The notes: a model not told the origin generated them from the letters alone. DNA of 64,000 nt from Mytilus edulis (GCF_963676685.1 NC_092352.1:25129117-25193116), one strand, 5' to 3'. Numbered from the stretch's first letter, positions 45,655-56,140 are shown. Program-made: numbers and translations.

Positions 45655-45830
45655 AAAAATATTTACTGCGTAGTGGTATTAACCATATATGGGTTCTTAA
45701 ATATTCTAAAGAACTTCTGTATAATTTTCTCGGTCTGTTTCTGAAATTAATTCAAACATAACTTTTGAATTTTTAACCCTGCATACCACCAATCCCCATG
45801 TAAAATTAAAATTGTTTTGAATATACATTG
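45655..45830 (+). pseudogene. Second Penelope-like RT scrap
   Basis: LRSGINHIWVLKYSKELL followed by a broken F-F-PCIPPIPM segment repeats 44370-44530 of the larger fossil. Confidence 0.6.
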
Positions 45831-45984
45831 AACGACAACATTTTTTCCTTTATGACGTTTACATTTTCATACGCCAAACACTCGAAACAATGAATGTAGT
45901 TTTTTTAATTTGATAGATCCTTTTGCGCTTGTTTGTAAATGGTTGTTTGTTTTGAAATGGTGACACAGTGATGACTTATAGACC

Positions 45985-46325
45985 CCGTTTACACTGACAA
46001 AAAAGATCGATCTCTGGTCCAGTGTAAACGGGTAAGATGAATCTGCAATCGGACTTAAAAAGACTACCTCTAGAGGTGGTTTTAAAAAGATCGATTTTTT
46101 TTTTGGTGTAAACGCTTAGTTCGATCGCGATCTTTTTTTTTTTTTGATGAATTTTATATTTAGATACAAAAAGATTAAGGTCAGACTGGTTTTTTTTTAT
46201 GTTTAAGTGTAAACTCACTAGATTAAACAAGATCGATCGCGATCGATGTTGTGTGAGCAATGTAAACGCAAAGTGGTCTTTTTAAGATCGATTTAATTCA
46301 ATTATTTGGTGGTGTAAACGGGGTT
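45985..46325. mobile_element. MITE with CCCCGTTTACAC ends and GATCGATC clusters
   Basis: The left end CCCCGTTTACAC (from 45983) and the right end GTGTAAACGGGG (to 46323) are inverted. Further TGTAAAC words occur near each end. AAGATCGAT / GATCGATCGCGATCGAT clusters lie inside. The ends look hAT-like, but I cannot fix the target duplication (TTATAG versus TTTTAG is only approximate). Confidence 0.65.
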
Positions 46326-46379
46326 TTTAGACTGTAACCATATTTTGACTATGTTACCGATTGTGTCTGTTTTGTTCAC

Positions 46380-46620
46380 ACATTGTTGTTAATATAACGG
46401 AATTTGATGCGACTGTCATACAAGTGAGAGGTTTAGCGCTATAAAACCAGGTTCAATCCACCATTTTCTACAGTAGGAAATGCGTGTACCAAGTCGGGAA
46501 TATGCAAGTTGTTGTCCATTCGGTTGATGTGTTTTATCATTTGAGTTTGCTATTTGATTAGGGACTTTCCGTTTTGAATTTTCTTCGCAGTTAAGTAATT
46601 TTGTGATTTTACTTTTTCCT
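46380..46620 (-). repeat. Interspersed repeat, family III (reverse)
   Basis: The reverse complement runs from AAGTAAAATCACAAAATTAC through AACGGAAAGTCCCTAATC to TTATATTAACAACAATGTG. Confidence 0.7.
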
Positions 46621-46713
46621 TGAAATCATAACAAAAATGGCAGATGTATATCTTTTACTACAGGACTTGATATCACAAACCGATGATGAAAGCTTTGATA
46701 GGCTTTATCAGAT

Positions 46714-47340
46714 TCACAAAAGTTTCTCAAAAAGAAAGTTAGTTTTCTCTGTTATATCATGCTTGGCATCGAAACATAGCCAGGGTGGAAAATTATGTTG
46801 ATTTGTATTCCCCAATACACACTTGATGACTTTAGGAATCGTTTTAGATTTTTTTGCCTTATGTTGTTCCTTGATTTCTGTTCTTCTGGTCTCCAAATAC
46901 ATTAGAACTTTTTTTTTTTACCTTCTTTCCCTAGTTCATTGTTTAATCTGCTGAATCACTTGCCTTCTTCTTAATTACTTGGTTTCTTATACCTCCTTCT
47001 GACGAAAAACTTCTTTCATTTGAAGACCATACATCACTATTTGTATCCTCGCAAGTTGGAGATTCAGCTGATGGCAGTGCTCATTGTGAAGACAGGGTTA
47101 ACGTTTGCTTTGTACCCATAAACTTCTTCGATTTCACTAAAATAGGTGCACTTTTTCACATCAGTTCCACTCTTTTGGTTGTGATGTGTCACGAAATATT
47201 TTTGTAAAGTTTTTTCACTTCTGTTCACATTGCTAGAAAGTAAAAGTACTTCCATCTTTATAGATTTCCTCTGCGATATCCTGCCCGATGATTTTTTTCT
47301 TGGTTCAAGGTTTGTTAAATCTAAAGTCATTCTTAACTTT
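46714..47340 (-). pseudogene. Myb/SANT-like DNA-binding protein remnant (PIF/Harbinger type?)
   Basis: The minus frame 47330-47064 ends TDVKKCTYFSEIEEVYGYKANVNPVF, the pattern of the third helix and tail of Myb/SANT-like (MADF-related) domains in transposon accessory proteins. A frame change continues SAESPTCEDTNSDVW and a basic segment down to about 46714. Opposite and just beyond it (46638-46740, plus) is an ATG frame MADVYLLLQDLI...FDRLYQIHKSF, which could be the start of a partner ORF. Frame breaks show decay. The Harbinger link is inference. Confidence 0.45.
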
Positions 47341-48255
47341 TATATTGATCAATTTTTACTCCCTGAGGTTACAAAGTCTTTGTTGATTTTCTAATTCAAA
47401 TAACCCCGGCAAATAAAATATCCAACCATATCAAAATTTAAACTTGATAAGTGTAACTTGTCATGGTTTAACTATTTATCAAATATAATAGAAGAAAAAA
47501 AATTGTGACAAGAATAATTTACTGGACTGACAGATTGACAAGGAGTGAGAACATAAAGTCTCCTTGAGTTTTTTTTTTGGTTAATGATTATCATAACTTT
47601 CTGTATTTCAGGATGTATTGGAGATTTTTCACGTTAAATTTTTTTGGCCTTTTATAGAATGCTGTTCTGCCACGGTGTGAGCCAAGTGTCCGCTTTAAAA
47701 CTTTACTTTGACCTATAATGATTAACATTGTTAACTTTTACAAATAATTACTTGGATGGAGAGTTGGCCACCCATATCCACATCTTAAATCAATTGATGT
47801 TGAATAGTTAAAAAAACATAGTGATAGAGTGTAACAATTTGCTTTACAAAAAAAATGTAAGCCTTTCAACATTTACTCAATCATTATTATTGAAGTAGAC
47901 AAGAGTCTTGGAATTTCAATTTTTAAATATATAAACACATATAATTGATAATAGAAATGAGGTATGTGTCAATAGTTATCAAAGGTACCAGGATTATAAG
48001 CAGCAACAATCCACAAAAGGCCACAGCACAAATTGGTATTCAATAATGTGAGAGAAACTCCCGCACCGAGAGACGTGTTTTAAATGGTCCTATAAAGATA
48101 TATACTAGTGAACATGTATAAGTTATTAAACAAAACCTGCAGCACTTGGTTCACCAAAAACCAATGATTCAATTGTCTCTTCTATCAGAAAATTGTTTTC
48201 TGATGTTTTGGCATGTTTTTTCTATAAAATGCCCGATTTCATTTTCCCTTCCTTT
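47341..48255. other. Unassigned, with a hammerhead-repeat flank stub
   Basis: ATAGTTATCAAAGGTACCAGG at 47971-47991 is the reverse of the hammerhead-repeat 3' flank, without the ribozyme. Nothing else seen. Confidence 0.35.
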
Positions 48256-48265
48256 TAAGCTTTAG

Positions 48266-48437
48266 AGGTCAATACAGTGCAATGTCTTGTGCTGATTAAA
48301 TCATTAGGGAGTGAATATAGTGAAAAAATTTTGGAATCATTTGCCACCAAAGTCTCAACATGCTCAAGTGCCGGTGTATCTGTACAATCAGGATTGGCAT
48401 ATGCATGCTCTTGTATTATACCTTTTTGTAATTCAGG
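48266..48437 (+). CDS. Penultimate exon of a membrane-protein gene
   Basis: A pyrimidine-rich tract and AG (48264-48265, or 48258-48259) precede an open segment EVNTVQCLVLIKSLGSEYSE...LAYACSCIIPFCNS. The exon ends at AATTCAG|GTTTAT in phase 1, and the exon at 49133 begins in the matching phase. The Cys spacing (QC, TC, CSC, FC) suggests a small extracellular disulphide domain. I do not recognise the family. Upstream exons were not found in the window. Confidence 0.5.
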
Positions 48438-49132
48438 TTTATTTCTTATTTTGATTTTCTTGCATTTTTTAGCTTTGCATATCTGTTAACCTGATGTGTA
48501 TTTGAAAAATTTTCATTTTTGATTCTTTAATCATGTATATATGGCCCCATTTTCAGAGCGAAATGAAAAGGAGTTTATATAAAGCCATTTCCATCATCAG
48601 ACGATGATTTATTTTTTTTGGATTGTCGCTAAAGTCTTTTTGCGAAGACATTTTTTTCGCCCATTGTTGCATTCAATTACCTTAAATATATATGGGTTTG
48701 CTGGACGTGTGCTGTTGGCGGACAAGAAAGTAGCTAAAAAGTATATACTAAAGAGGATCACAATTTAAATAAGTAGATTTTCTTGCGGGTATTTGTAAAA
48801 ATCTTTGCTGGTTGTCTTCATATATCGTATGAAATTCATGGTTTAAATGAGATATAATATTTTTACTAGTATAAAATTTAAATAATTAGACGGCTGCTAT
48901 TATATACAAATATAATTAAGAATAAACAAAACAAATATGTAACATTTACTTAAATCATTTAATTATTTAAATGTTAGACAATATGCCTCCCCATTAAATT
49001 AGCATAAAAAATATTATTTTTAGAATAAATTAGTCATAGCAAAAGTAAATTTATCAGCATTTACAATGAATGTTTGCTCTTCATCCACGTGATTCATATT
49101 TATCACATGAAATGTTGTTTTCCATATTACAG

Positions 49133-49401
49133 AAAACAAGACTGTTGACAACTGTCATTGTAATTGCATTGAGCCTTTTGATATCAATAAAGTTATAGAA
49201 GGAATCAAAATTGACAAGAAGAACACGTCTAGATATCGACGACGTTTTAGCAGTGCTCCAGATCCAAGGTTGTCTTCAAAAGTCATGAGATTGACAGCAG
49301 CAGTTGTGATGGTCACAGTTGTCGGATCTCTGGTGGCATTGGATTTTCACAATCTCACTTCTGCTGTTCAGAACTTCCTGTCAAATATCAGACACAACTG
49401 A
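49133..49401 (+). CDS. Terminal exon with a C-terminal transmembrane helix
   Basis: Acceptor TTTTCCATATTACAG. In phase with the exon at 48437 it reads ENKTVDNCHCNCIEPFD, then a basic linker with SRYRRRFSSAPDPRLSSK, then a hydrophobic helix LTAAVVMVTVVGSLVALDF and a short tail to TGA at 49399-49401. The SAPDPR-SS segment before a final membrane helix is a C-terminal layout I have seen in uncharacterised molluscan membrane proteins, with Cys pairs outside and the helix near the end. Ligand and role are unknown. Confidence 0.6.
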
Positions 49402-49890
49402 TCATGTAAGATCACCATACGACTGATTGTTTCCTAGTGCATGCAGTTATAGACCTGCTGCTAAAATCAATTAAAAGGAACACAATTGACATAAATATAA
49501 ACATTTAGCAGGTATTACATTTTGTTCATGTATATTGTTTTTGGACATATCAAAAATAGTTACTGTGATATTTGCACTGAGTCCCAAAATCTCTTGATTT
49601 TCTTTTAAAATTAAACCTCTCATTGATATTTTTCTCCAAAAAAAACATAAACATGCCCTCAACATTTTCTTTCTCGATACATAATAAACATAATTGTAAT
49701 CCCAAATTGTAACTATAGGAACAAAGAATGTAAACACACATATGATACAGCCTCAAAGCTGCAACCCATTATTTCAAAAAGGGATTATGTGCCGTTTTTA
49801 TAACATACGAAAAAGACAAACAAATGTTCAATTTTATTTGCTTTCAAACCACTGAGTATATCCAGGTACAGTGTGAACTCTTTGTAAATT
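49402..49890. other. 3' flank of the membrane-protein gene; nothing else seen
   Basis: Probable 3' UTR and downstream DNA. Two overlapping minus open stretches (49471-49756) lack motifs. A family I stub follows at 49895-49950. Confidence 0.4.
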
Positions 49891-49989
49891 GTTGCACACC
49901 CAAATTTGGTGGGGTTCGTGTTAGTCAGTCTTTAGTTGTCTATGTCACTTGTGGAGAGTTGGCTCATTGACAATCATACCATATCTGCT

Positions 49990-50610
49990 TTTAATATGTG
50001 ATATATTGAAAGGTGGTACTATTTTATTGACATAATGTATAGCAGAATGTGGTTCTTCTTTATAGGCATGGTGTATAGCAAAGAGAAGGTTAATATCATG
50101 AGATATATCAGATGGAGTTATATCTGTATGTAATTTACTCAAGGGCGCTGCTAGTAGATTGAAATGCTGTATAGCACATGGTTGGTTAATATCATGAGAT
50201 ATATCAGATAGAGTAGTGTCGGCATTTGCTATATTAAGGGGCGGTACTAGTATATTGGCATGCGGTATAGCAGAAGGTGGTACTTGATTATAGTCATGTG
50301 GTTAAAGAAGTATATGAAAGGGAGTCATATCAGTATGTGCTATGTAAGAGGGCAGTACTATAGTATATTGACATAATCTTTAGCAGAAGGTTTTATTTGG
50401 TATATCAGAAGATGATGTGATAGCAGCATGTAATTTATCAAAATGCTGTCCTAGTATATTGAGATGCAGTATAGCAGGAGGTGGTATATCAGTGGATGAT
50501 ATCAGCATATCGAAATAAATACATGAAAAGTTGAAACCGCTAGCTAGATTTGGTGTATAAAATGAAGAAAATCGGCATGTGAAAGGTCTTTTCAGTAAAA
50601 ACATTACCAC
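49990..50610 (-). pseudogene. Decayed coding-type tandem repeat, 96-bp (32-residue) unit
   Basis: On the minus strand successive units read SDISHDIN-x-AI-H-NIL-PPL-K-HTDITP, with two clean units exactly 96 bp apart (TTAATATCATGAGATATATC at 50090 and 50186). Flanking units are more diverged. The frame stays open at 49945-50142 and 50380-50610 and is broken between. A 96-bp period equals 32 codons, so it looks like a former repeat-protein exon. No family recognised. Confidence 0.5.
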
Positions 50611-51044
50611 CTATCCTGTTTATGTTTAATTTTAAATAAGTCTATGTTATTGGCGGATTTTTTTTTATCTCAAAAGATCGAAATGTAAAGAGGGAAATAT
50701 TTTTGTCATCCAGTTCTCACAGAATGCATATTGACATATATCCTTTCATTGTATGCTTATACTAGCACTTCTTCAAGAGACAATTCTTTTCTATATCATG
50801 ATGAAATAAATTTAAAACTATATTTTTATGTAAAAAGAGAATCTACATTCAATTTCAGTTTAAAAAATTTATCTGCTAAAAATTTGAATACATATAATAA
50901 ACATTAAAAAGCAAATGACAGCGATATGAGATGAACATTGTAAATCAAGATGTCATTTAAATCATGTCGTTTCATGAAAATAAAGCTATTCGATTAGGAG
51001 AAAAACATGGATAGTTCCATGCATTATTAAATGGATGTTTGATG
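50611..51044. other. Unassigned; likely 3' flank of the minus-strand gene at 51045
   Basis: No features visible. Confidence 0.4.
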
Positions 51045-51160
51045 TTAATCTTGTAAAACATAGAAACACGTCATTGGAATAGGATTAATGTCATTGTCAT
51101 TATTTCCCTCGGTTTGTTTCTTCATACTCTCTGTCTGTTCACCGTACTCTTGTCCTGGTT
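51045..51160 (-). CDS. Terminal exon of a minus-strand gene
   Basis: The acceptor TTATCTTGCAG (minus) lies at 51161-51162. Entering in phase 1, it reads EPGQEYGEQTESMKKQ, then GNNDND, and ends TCFYVLQD with TAA at 51045-51047, 37 residues in all. The charged, low-hydrophobicity tail would fit a cytoplasmic C-terminus. The likely partner upstream exon is at about 52165-52255, beyond the foldback element that would sit in the intron. Confidence 0.4.
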
Positions 51161-51444
51161 CTGCAAGATAAATAACCACATTATGTTAAAATTCTTCGTT
51201 TAAGTATAACCAATTACATGCTTAATTTGTGTTCTTTTCTGTTTATAATTTTTTTTTAAATTATGTCATTTGTCGGGGAGAAACTTTACATTTATAACTA
51301 AAGGGCAACATTTCAGATGCAATAATTATCGATATGCATAATAGTAGAACAACATTGTGACATGCTAGTACTTGATTTTTATCACACGCCAACAAAGGGG
51401 AAATACTTTCAATTTTTGACAAAAATACAATTTATTAAAGTTAA

Positions 51445-52148
51445 GGTAGCACAATACAAAGATTTTTCATCCCAAATCAGACATCTTTAAACTGATGCAA
51501 TTCCATTTATCTTTCTTTAAATTTTATAAATGAGGTGCCAAAAGAAAGAAGAAAGATTAATCTTTTAAATTGTGATAATTTCATTAAGAAATAATTATTA
51601 CATAATTAATTGTTATGTAATTAGTTGCCATATTGTGATGTCCATACTTGAATGAATTTAGCTTCTTTGTTATTCATAGCATCCCAAAATATTTTATAGA
51701 ATCTCTTACAACACAGTTTGACCTCCAAAAATTTGGCTCAGATTTTTCCTATTGTATTTCATTCTCTCATAAATCTTCAATGAAGTTTGCAACATCAATT
51801 CATAAGACACCACTAAATTCATTTGGGTATAAAATTTGTTCTATTGATGTTTTTGGAAATCTGAGACACGGTTTTGGAGGTCAAGCTGTGTTGTACAAGA
51901 ATCTATAAAATATTTTGGGATGCTATGAACAACAAAGATACTAAATTCATTTCAGTGTGGTCACCACAATATAGCAACTTATTACATAATAATTAATTAT
52001 GTCATTATGTAATTATCACAATTTGAAAGATTAATTTTTCTTCTTTCTTTTGGTACCTCATTTATAAAATATAAAGAAGGATGAAATGAATTACATCAGT
52101 TTAAAGTTGTCTGATTGGGGATTGAAAAAATCATTGTATTGTGCTACC
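51445..52148. mobile_element. TTAA-flanked foldback element
   Basis: Inverted ends start GGTAGCACAATACAA (51445) and are mirrored to 52148, with direct TTAA flanks (51441-51444, 52149-52152). The arms continue with modest divergence through GCATCCCAAAATATTTTATAG and GACCTCCAAAA almost to the centre near 51797, so nearly the whole 704 bp can fold back. It shares the end sequence and a TCTGAGACACGGTTT motif with 34979-36517. Confidence 0.85.
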
Positions 52149-52164
52149 TTAATACAGATAAATC

Positions 52165-52260
52165 TACAAGTAAGTGTACCTTTTAGAAAGTATAAACTGC
52201 AATGGTAATCACTAAGGCAATAACAGCAACTAGTAAAACTAATATCTGTAGTTCAACATC
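52165..52260 (-). CDS. Possible transmembrane-encoding exon
   Basis: One minus frame reads DVELQILVLLVAVIALVITI and then AVYTF before TAA, a clear membrane-helix composition; a GTACAC donor-like site follows. Another frame, DISFTSCCYCLSDYHC...FLK, joins in phase to the exon at 51160. Only one can be right. The first suits a single-pass protein end, the second suits the splice phase. Confidence 0.3.
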
Positions 52261-52765
52261 AAGGAAGTGTAATAAACTAGTTTTAATTTGTCAACTTGTG
52301 AACGTTCTAATGACTTCTGACAATCAATGTATTTTGTGTTGTTTTTACTGTTTTTCGCGCCTGTTCTTCATCGTTTGATTCTGTATTGTTTCTGACATTT
52401 TATATTTTCGTTTAGTCTACGCACTTGTATTTTACTTAGCGACGTTTAAAAGGCGAATAAAGTTATCAGTCAACAATTTTAGATTATCCTTTCAGATACA
52501 AATGAAACGTTAGATTATCTTTACAATTTGATACTTTTTCATAAATATTTAGTAATTTTGTGTACTTAAAAAAAGGACAATCCATCCATTTTGCAAAAAA
52601 GGAGACTTCATATCATCATAAGTATGGCAACTTATTTATAATTTTTCTTATTTCTATATTTGTAGGTGTAAATATGTTTAACTTGCTTGATTTATTTATA
52701 GATCTGATTAGTTTTTAACGCCACTTTCAAAACTATTCTGCTATTTCGTGGCGGTCAGTTCTTCT
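52261..52765. other. Unassigned
   Basis: No motif seen. Confidence 0.4.
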
Positions 52766-52770
52766 TGGTG

Positions 52771-52985
52771 GAGGGTCCTCGGTGGCCAAGTGGTCTAAGT
52801 AGTTCTACTACTGTTATCACTAGCCAGTCAACACTTGAGTTGTGAGTTCGAACCGATAGGAAAACTTAATATTCTAGTCAATTGTCGAGTGCACACATGG
52901 TACGAATTCGCAACCTCAGTGTTGACTGGATAGTGATTACAGAAGTTTAACAACGTATAAGTCTCGGCCACTGAGGTCCTTGTCT
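52771..52985. repeat. Head-to-head tRNA-like (SINE-type) inverted pair
   Basis: The left arm contains an A-box-like TGGCCAAGTGG (52783-52793) and a B-box-like GAGTTCGAACC (52844-52854), as in tRNA-derived SINEs. The right arm (52885-52985), read in reverse, repeats CTCAGTGGCCGAGACTTA and CCAGTCAACACTGAGG, ending ATTCGTACC. The two halves form a long foldback. The 50-nt spacing fits a pol III type 2 promoter. Confidence 0.6.
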
Positions 52986-53154
52986 AACCTGAACGATAAT
53001 AACTATCTATAAAATTGATGAAATGTCCAGAAAACTATTGTGAAAGGATACAACAATAAGATTGATGGTGATCAACGTCAGTTCTGTACATCTTCTCTAA
53101 AAAATAAAAATAAAACATATAAGAGATGTTGGAAAAAATGGTACAAATTACTGC

Positions 53155-53690
53155 GATGATAATATACTAGTATATAGTGTGGGAACGGAACTGTACGAGT
53201 TTCTAATAATTTGGCCATTCGGGAGACTGTTAAGCGGGGCTCCGACATTTGCAAATTAACAAGTTGCATGATGATAACTTTGACGAACTCTAATGTTACT
53301 ATACATGTATAACGTTTCCGTTTCACGTTTTGGTAGCTAAAACATTCTTTATGTAAATATTAACCAATAAAGTAATGAGAAAAATATATGCATCCAAACG
53401 TTTTCCTTAGAATGGTGGAGCTCCGTGTAAACCGATCAAACTGTCTTACAACAGCGATCAATAAAAAATGTTCAATAAAACACCGAAAAACCCATCGTAG
53501 CTACCAGAATTTTCTCATGTACCCTTTCTGATATATAGTCTTACCTGTCTGAAAGTTTCAAAGCCATTGTCCCAGTAGAAATCTAAATATATTCATTTTC
53601 TCCATGTCGGATATTTTTATTGACGGTACAATCACTCGGAGCCTTCCTGTACAATCACTTGGAGCTTTCCTATACAATCGGTTGGCCTAA
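53155..53690 (-). repeat. Left copy of an inverted duplication of about 540 bp
   Basis: The reverse complement aligns with 56141-56685 over its whole length, for example TTTACATAAAGAATGTTTTAG, AGGAAAACGTTTGGATGCAT and GGAGAAAATGAATATATTTA. Both copies hold ATGGCTTTGAAACTTTCAGA followed by a GTAAGACT donor-like site. Confidence 0.75.
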
Positions 53691-53879
53691 TTTATTAAAT
53701 GTGCATTGCATATACATTGCAGTGGTTATTCCTTGTCTGTCCTATTATATTCACCTATGGTATTTGAAATGAAAATATGCACAAAACCAGTCATTTTGAC
53801 AATTAAGATTCTATCAAGGAACCCTTTTAAAGTGACTATATCAGAGAAAAAAACATACTTTGTATAATAAATAAAAAAG

Positions 53880-54105
53880 AAGATGTGTATGATTGCCAAA
53901 GAAACAACTCTCCACAACAGACCAAAATGACACAGAAATTAACAACTATAGGTCACCGTACGGCCGTCAACAATGAGCAAAGCCCATACCGCATAGTCAG
54001 CTATAAAAGGCCCGAAATAACAATTTAACAAGATAATTAACAGCCTAATTTATGTACAAAAAATGAACGAAAAACAAATATGTAACACATAACCAAACAA
54101 CCACT
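53880..54105 (-). repeat. Interspersed repeat, family IV variant (reverse)
   Basis: ATGTGTATGATTGCCAAAG, AACTCTCCACAACAGACC, GGTCACCGTACGGCCGTC and ATACCGCATAGTCAGCTATA form the reverse of 31430-31560. A further scrap is at 54530-54610. Confidence 0.7.
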
Positions 54106-54627
54106 GAGTAACTATACAAGACAAAATAAAAAGGATAGTACAAAATATGCTAAGAAATCACTAATCTAAAATAAAAATGAAAATAATCCTCGCATGTGCA
54201 AAATAAAAATATTGGATTTAGAGCATGGGTTTATTCATAAAGCCAAAGAAGCAGGTCATATTAGAATTTCCCGTAAAATTAAATTTTATCAAGGATGGGA
54301 GAGGACTTGTTATCTGAAAGACAGAGAAAACACAAAATCCTTTTTGATCAGTGGCACGCTCCAGGAACACTCAATATTCCTAACTATAACATCCGATGAA
54401 CGAACGAAACAGTTGGGTTTTTTTTTTAGTGAGAACAACATTATATCAAACCACATTTATATCTTCAATATAAAAATAACGAGATGTGACATGATTGTCA
54501 AAGTTAAAAAATAAATAGATTTAAGCAATTATAGTCGGCTGTAAAAGGTCCCGACATGAAAAATAAGAAACAATACATTTCGAAAACTGGCGGCCTAATT
54601 TATAATAAAACAATTTACGAAAAACAT

Positions 54628-55076
54628 AGAATGAAATTCAAAACAGTGTGGCTGTGGCCATTGATTGACACATTAAATTCATCCATTGACTGGGACAATT
54701 TACGTGAACGTTTGTCTGTAACGACCACTGTTCACGACGTACCTACGATAGACATTTAAACTGTGGGGTCACCAAAGGTTTCTTAACGCCTTTAATTATA
54801 AAATAATTCGAAAAATTAATCAGGAATAACCTTTATGTTTTGATTTATATAATTGATATAAGTCAAAACATCGCGTTATTTCTGATTAATTTTTCGAATT
54901 ACTTTATTAAGGTGTTGAGAACCTTTGGTGACCCCATAGTTTAAGTGTCTTTAAAAAGTACATAGTGAGAAGTGGTCGTTACATACAAACGTTCACCTAA
55001 ATTGTCCCAGTCAATGGATGAATTTAATGTGTCAATCAATGGCCACAGCCACACTGTTTTGAATTTAATTCTATAT
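54628..55076. mobile_element. Foldback element of about 450 bp
   Basis: The left arm from ATAGAATGAAATTCAAAACA and the right arm to TGTTTTGAATTTAATTCTAT are inverted. They match through CCATTGATTGACACATTAAA, GGTCACCAAAGGTT and AATTCGAAAAATTAATCAG to a short A/T loop near 54845-54855. The open stretches on the two strands (54556-54759 and 54941-55246) encode the same peptide because they are the two arms. Confidence 0.85.
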
Positions 55077-55465
55077 GACAGACATGAACCAACGACAACC
55101 ACTGAACTACGGGCTCTTGGCTTGGAACAGGTACATAAAGATTTTGGCGGGTTTAAACATGTCTGTGTGCGCTCATTTCTCCCCAAAACTAGCACAACAC
55201 AAGAAAAACTATAAAAAAAAACACAATTGAATGATAGGATCATCATTTAATAGTTAATACTATCATGGACCATATCAGACACGGTGAGGATCCAGTCTTT
55301 CTGAAAAATGGGGGATCCAAACCACGGAACACCTTGACACGTCCACTAGAGAGTTATAATTAGTCATATGCCACTAGAAACTATTACAGTAAAATGCAAT
55401 GTGTGTGTAGGTAATGGTAATACCTTTGACTAGTTTGCTTGCTAGCTGGACCGGGAAGTCATCAT

Positions 55466-55900
55466 AAGGTAAAAAGTTAAATCACAAAAATACTGAACTC
55501 ACAGGAAAATCTAATCGGAAAGTCTATAATCACATGGCAAAATCAAATGACAAAACATCAAAAACGAATGGACAAGAACTGTCATATTATTCTTGACTTG
55601 GTACAGGCATTTTCAAATGTAGAAAATTGTGGATTAAACCTGGTTTTAAAGCGCTAAACCTCCCAATTTTATGACGGTCTCAGCAAATCCGTTATATTTA
55701 CAAAGATGCATGAACTACACAGACATAATAAATAAAATAGTCAAAATATTGGTACAGCAGTCATCCTCGTGTAACAATTGTAAAAGGAACAATAAAACAG
55801 AACACAAAAAACATCTATCTACACACGCATTCATTGATTCGCGTGTCTGACGTCAGAAAAATGTATACGTCACATATAATTGTCGTTCAATGTATATGTT
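55466..55900 (+). repeat. Interspersed repeat, family III (long copy)
   Basis: Colinear with 20074-20520, from AAAAAGTTAAATCACAAAAA to GTGTCTGACGTCAGAAAA. Confidence 0.75.
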
Positions 55901-55902
55901 GT

Positions 55903-56020
55903 GTACAAGTTGTAATGTTGTACAAATTATAATTTGTACAGATATTTTGTACAAGTTATCAGTGTTTTATGAACTGCGCATGCTTAACACAAATGGATGA
56001 TTCAAGCACACAGTCTTAAA
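55903..56020. mobile_element. Insertion of about 120 bp in the family III/Penelope-like junction
   Basis: Compared with 20500-20525, this copy has extra sequence built from TTGTACAAGTTGTAATG / TTGTACAAATTATAATTTGTAC, with TTGTACAA palindromes repeated four times. It could be a small insertion or a local expansion. Confidence 0.45.
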
Positions 56021-56029
56021 ATTTCACAT

Positions 56030-56120
56030 GGGCAATGTTAGCATACAGGGTTGAAAAATCAAAAGTATGGAGAATAAATTTCAGGAATAGACTGAGATTT
56101 GAAATAGTCCAAAAGTAGAT
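56030..56120 (-). pseudogene. Penelope-like RT scrap
   Basis: The minus strand reads FDFSTLYANIAHVKF, the same segment as TFDFSTLYTTN in the fossil at 44480. It follows family III as at 20525. Confidence 0.6.
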
Positions 56121-56140
56121 AACCCTCCTTTCAGAGTAGT

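Noticed and set aside
51648..51908. 86-codon open frame
   Set aside because: It lies across the centre of a foldback element; the two halves are inverted copies, and the peptide has no domain.
52783..52854. A functional tRNA gene
   Set aside because: A and B boxes are present, but acceptor and anticodon stems do not pair; tRNA-derived repeat instead.
53078..53326. 82-codon minus-strand frame
   Set aside because: It lies mostly inside the inverted duplication, and the other copy breaks the frame.
54194..54514. 106-codon plus-strand frame
   Set aside because: A moderately protein-like start, but no splice sites, no start context and repeats on both sides; not enough to call a gene.
54556..55246. 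Open frames on both strands with the same peptide (TVWLWPLIDTLNSSIDWDN)
   Set aside because: The identical peptide on opposite strands comes from the two arms of one foldback element, not from two genes.
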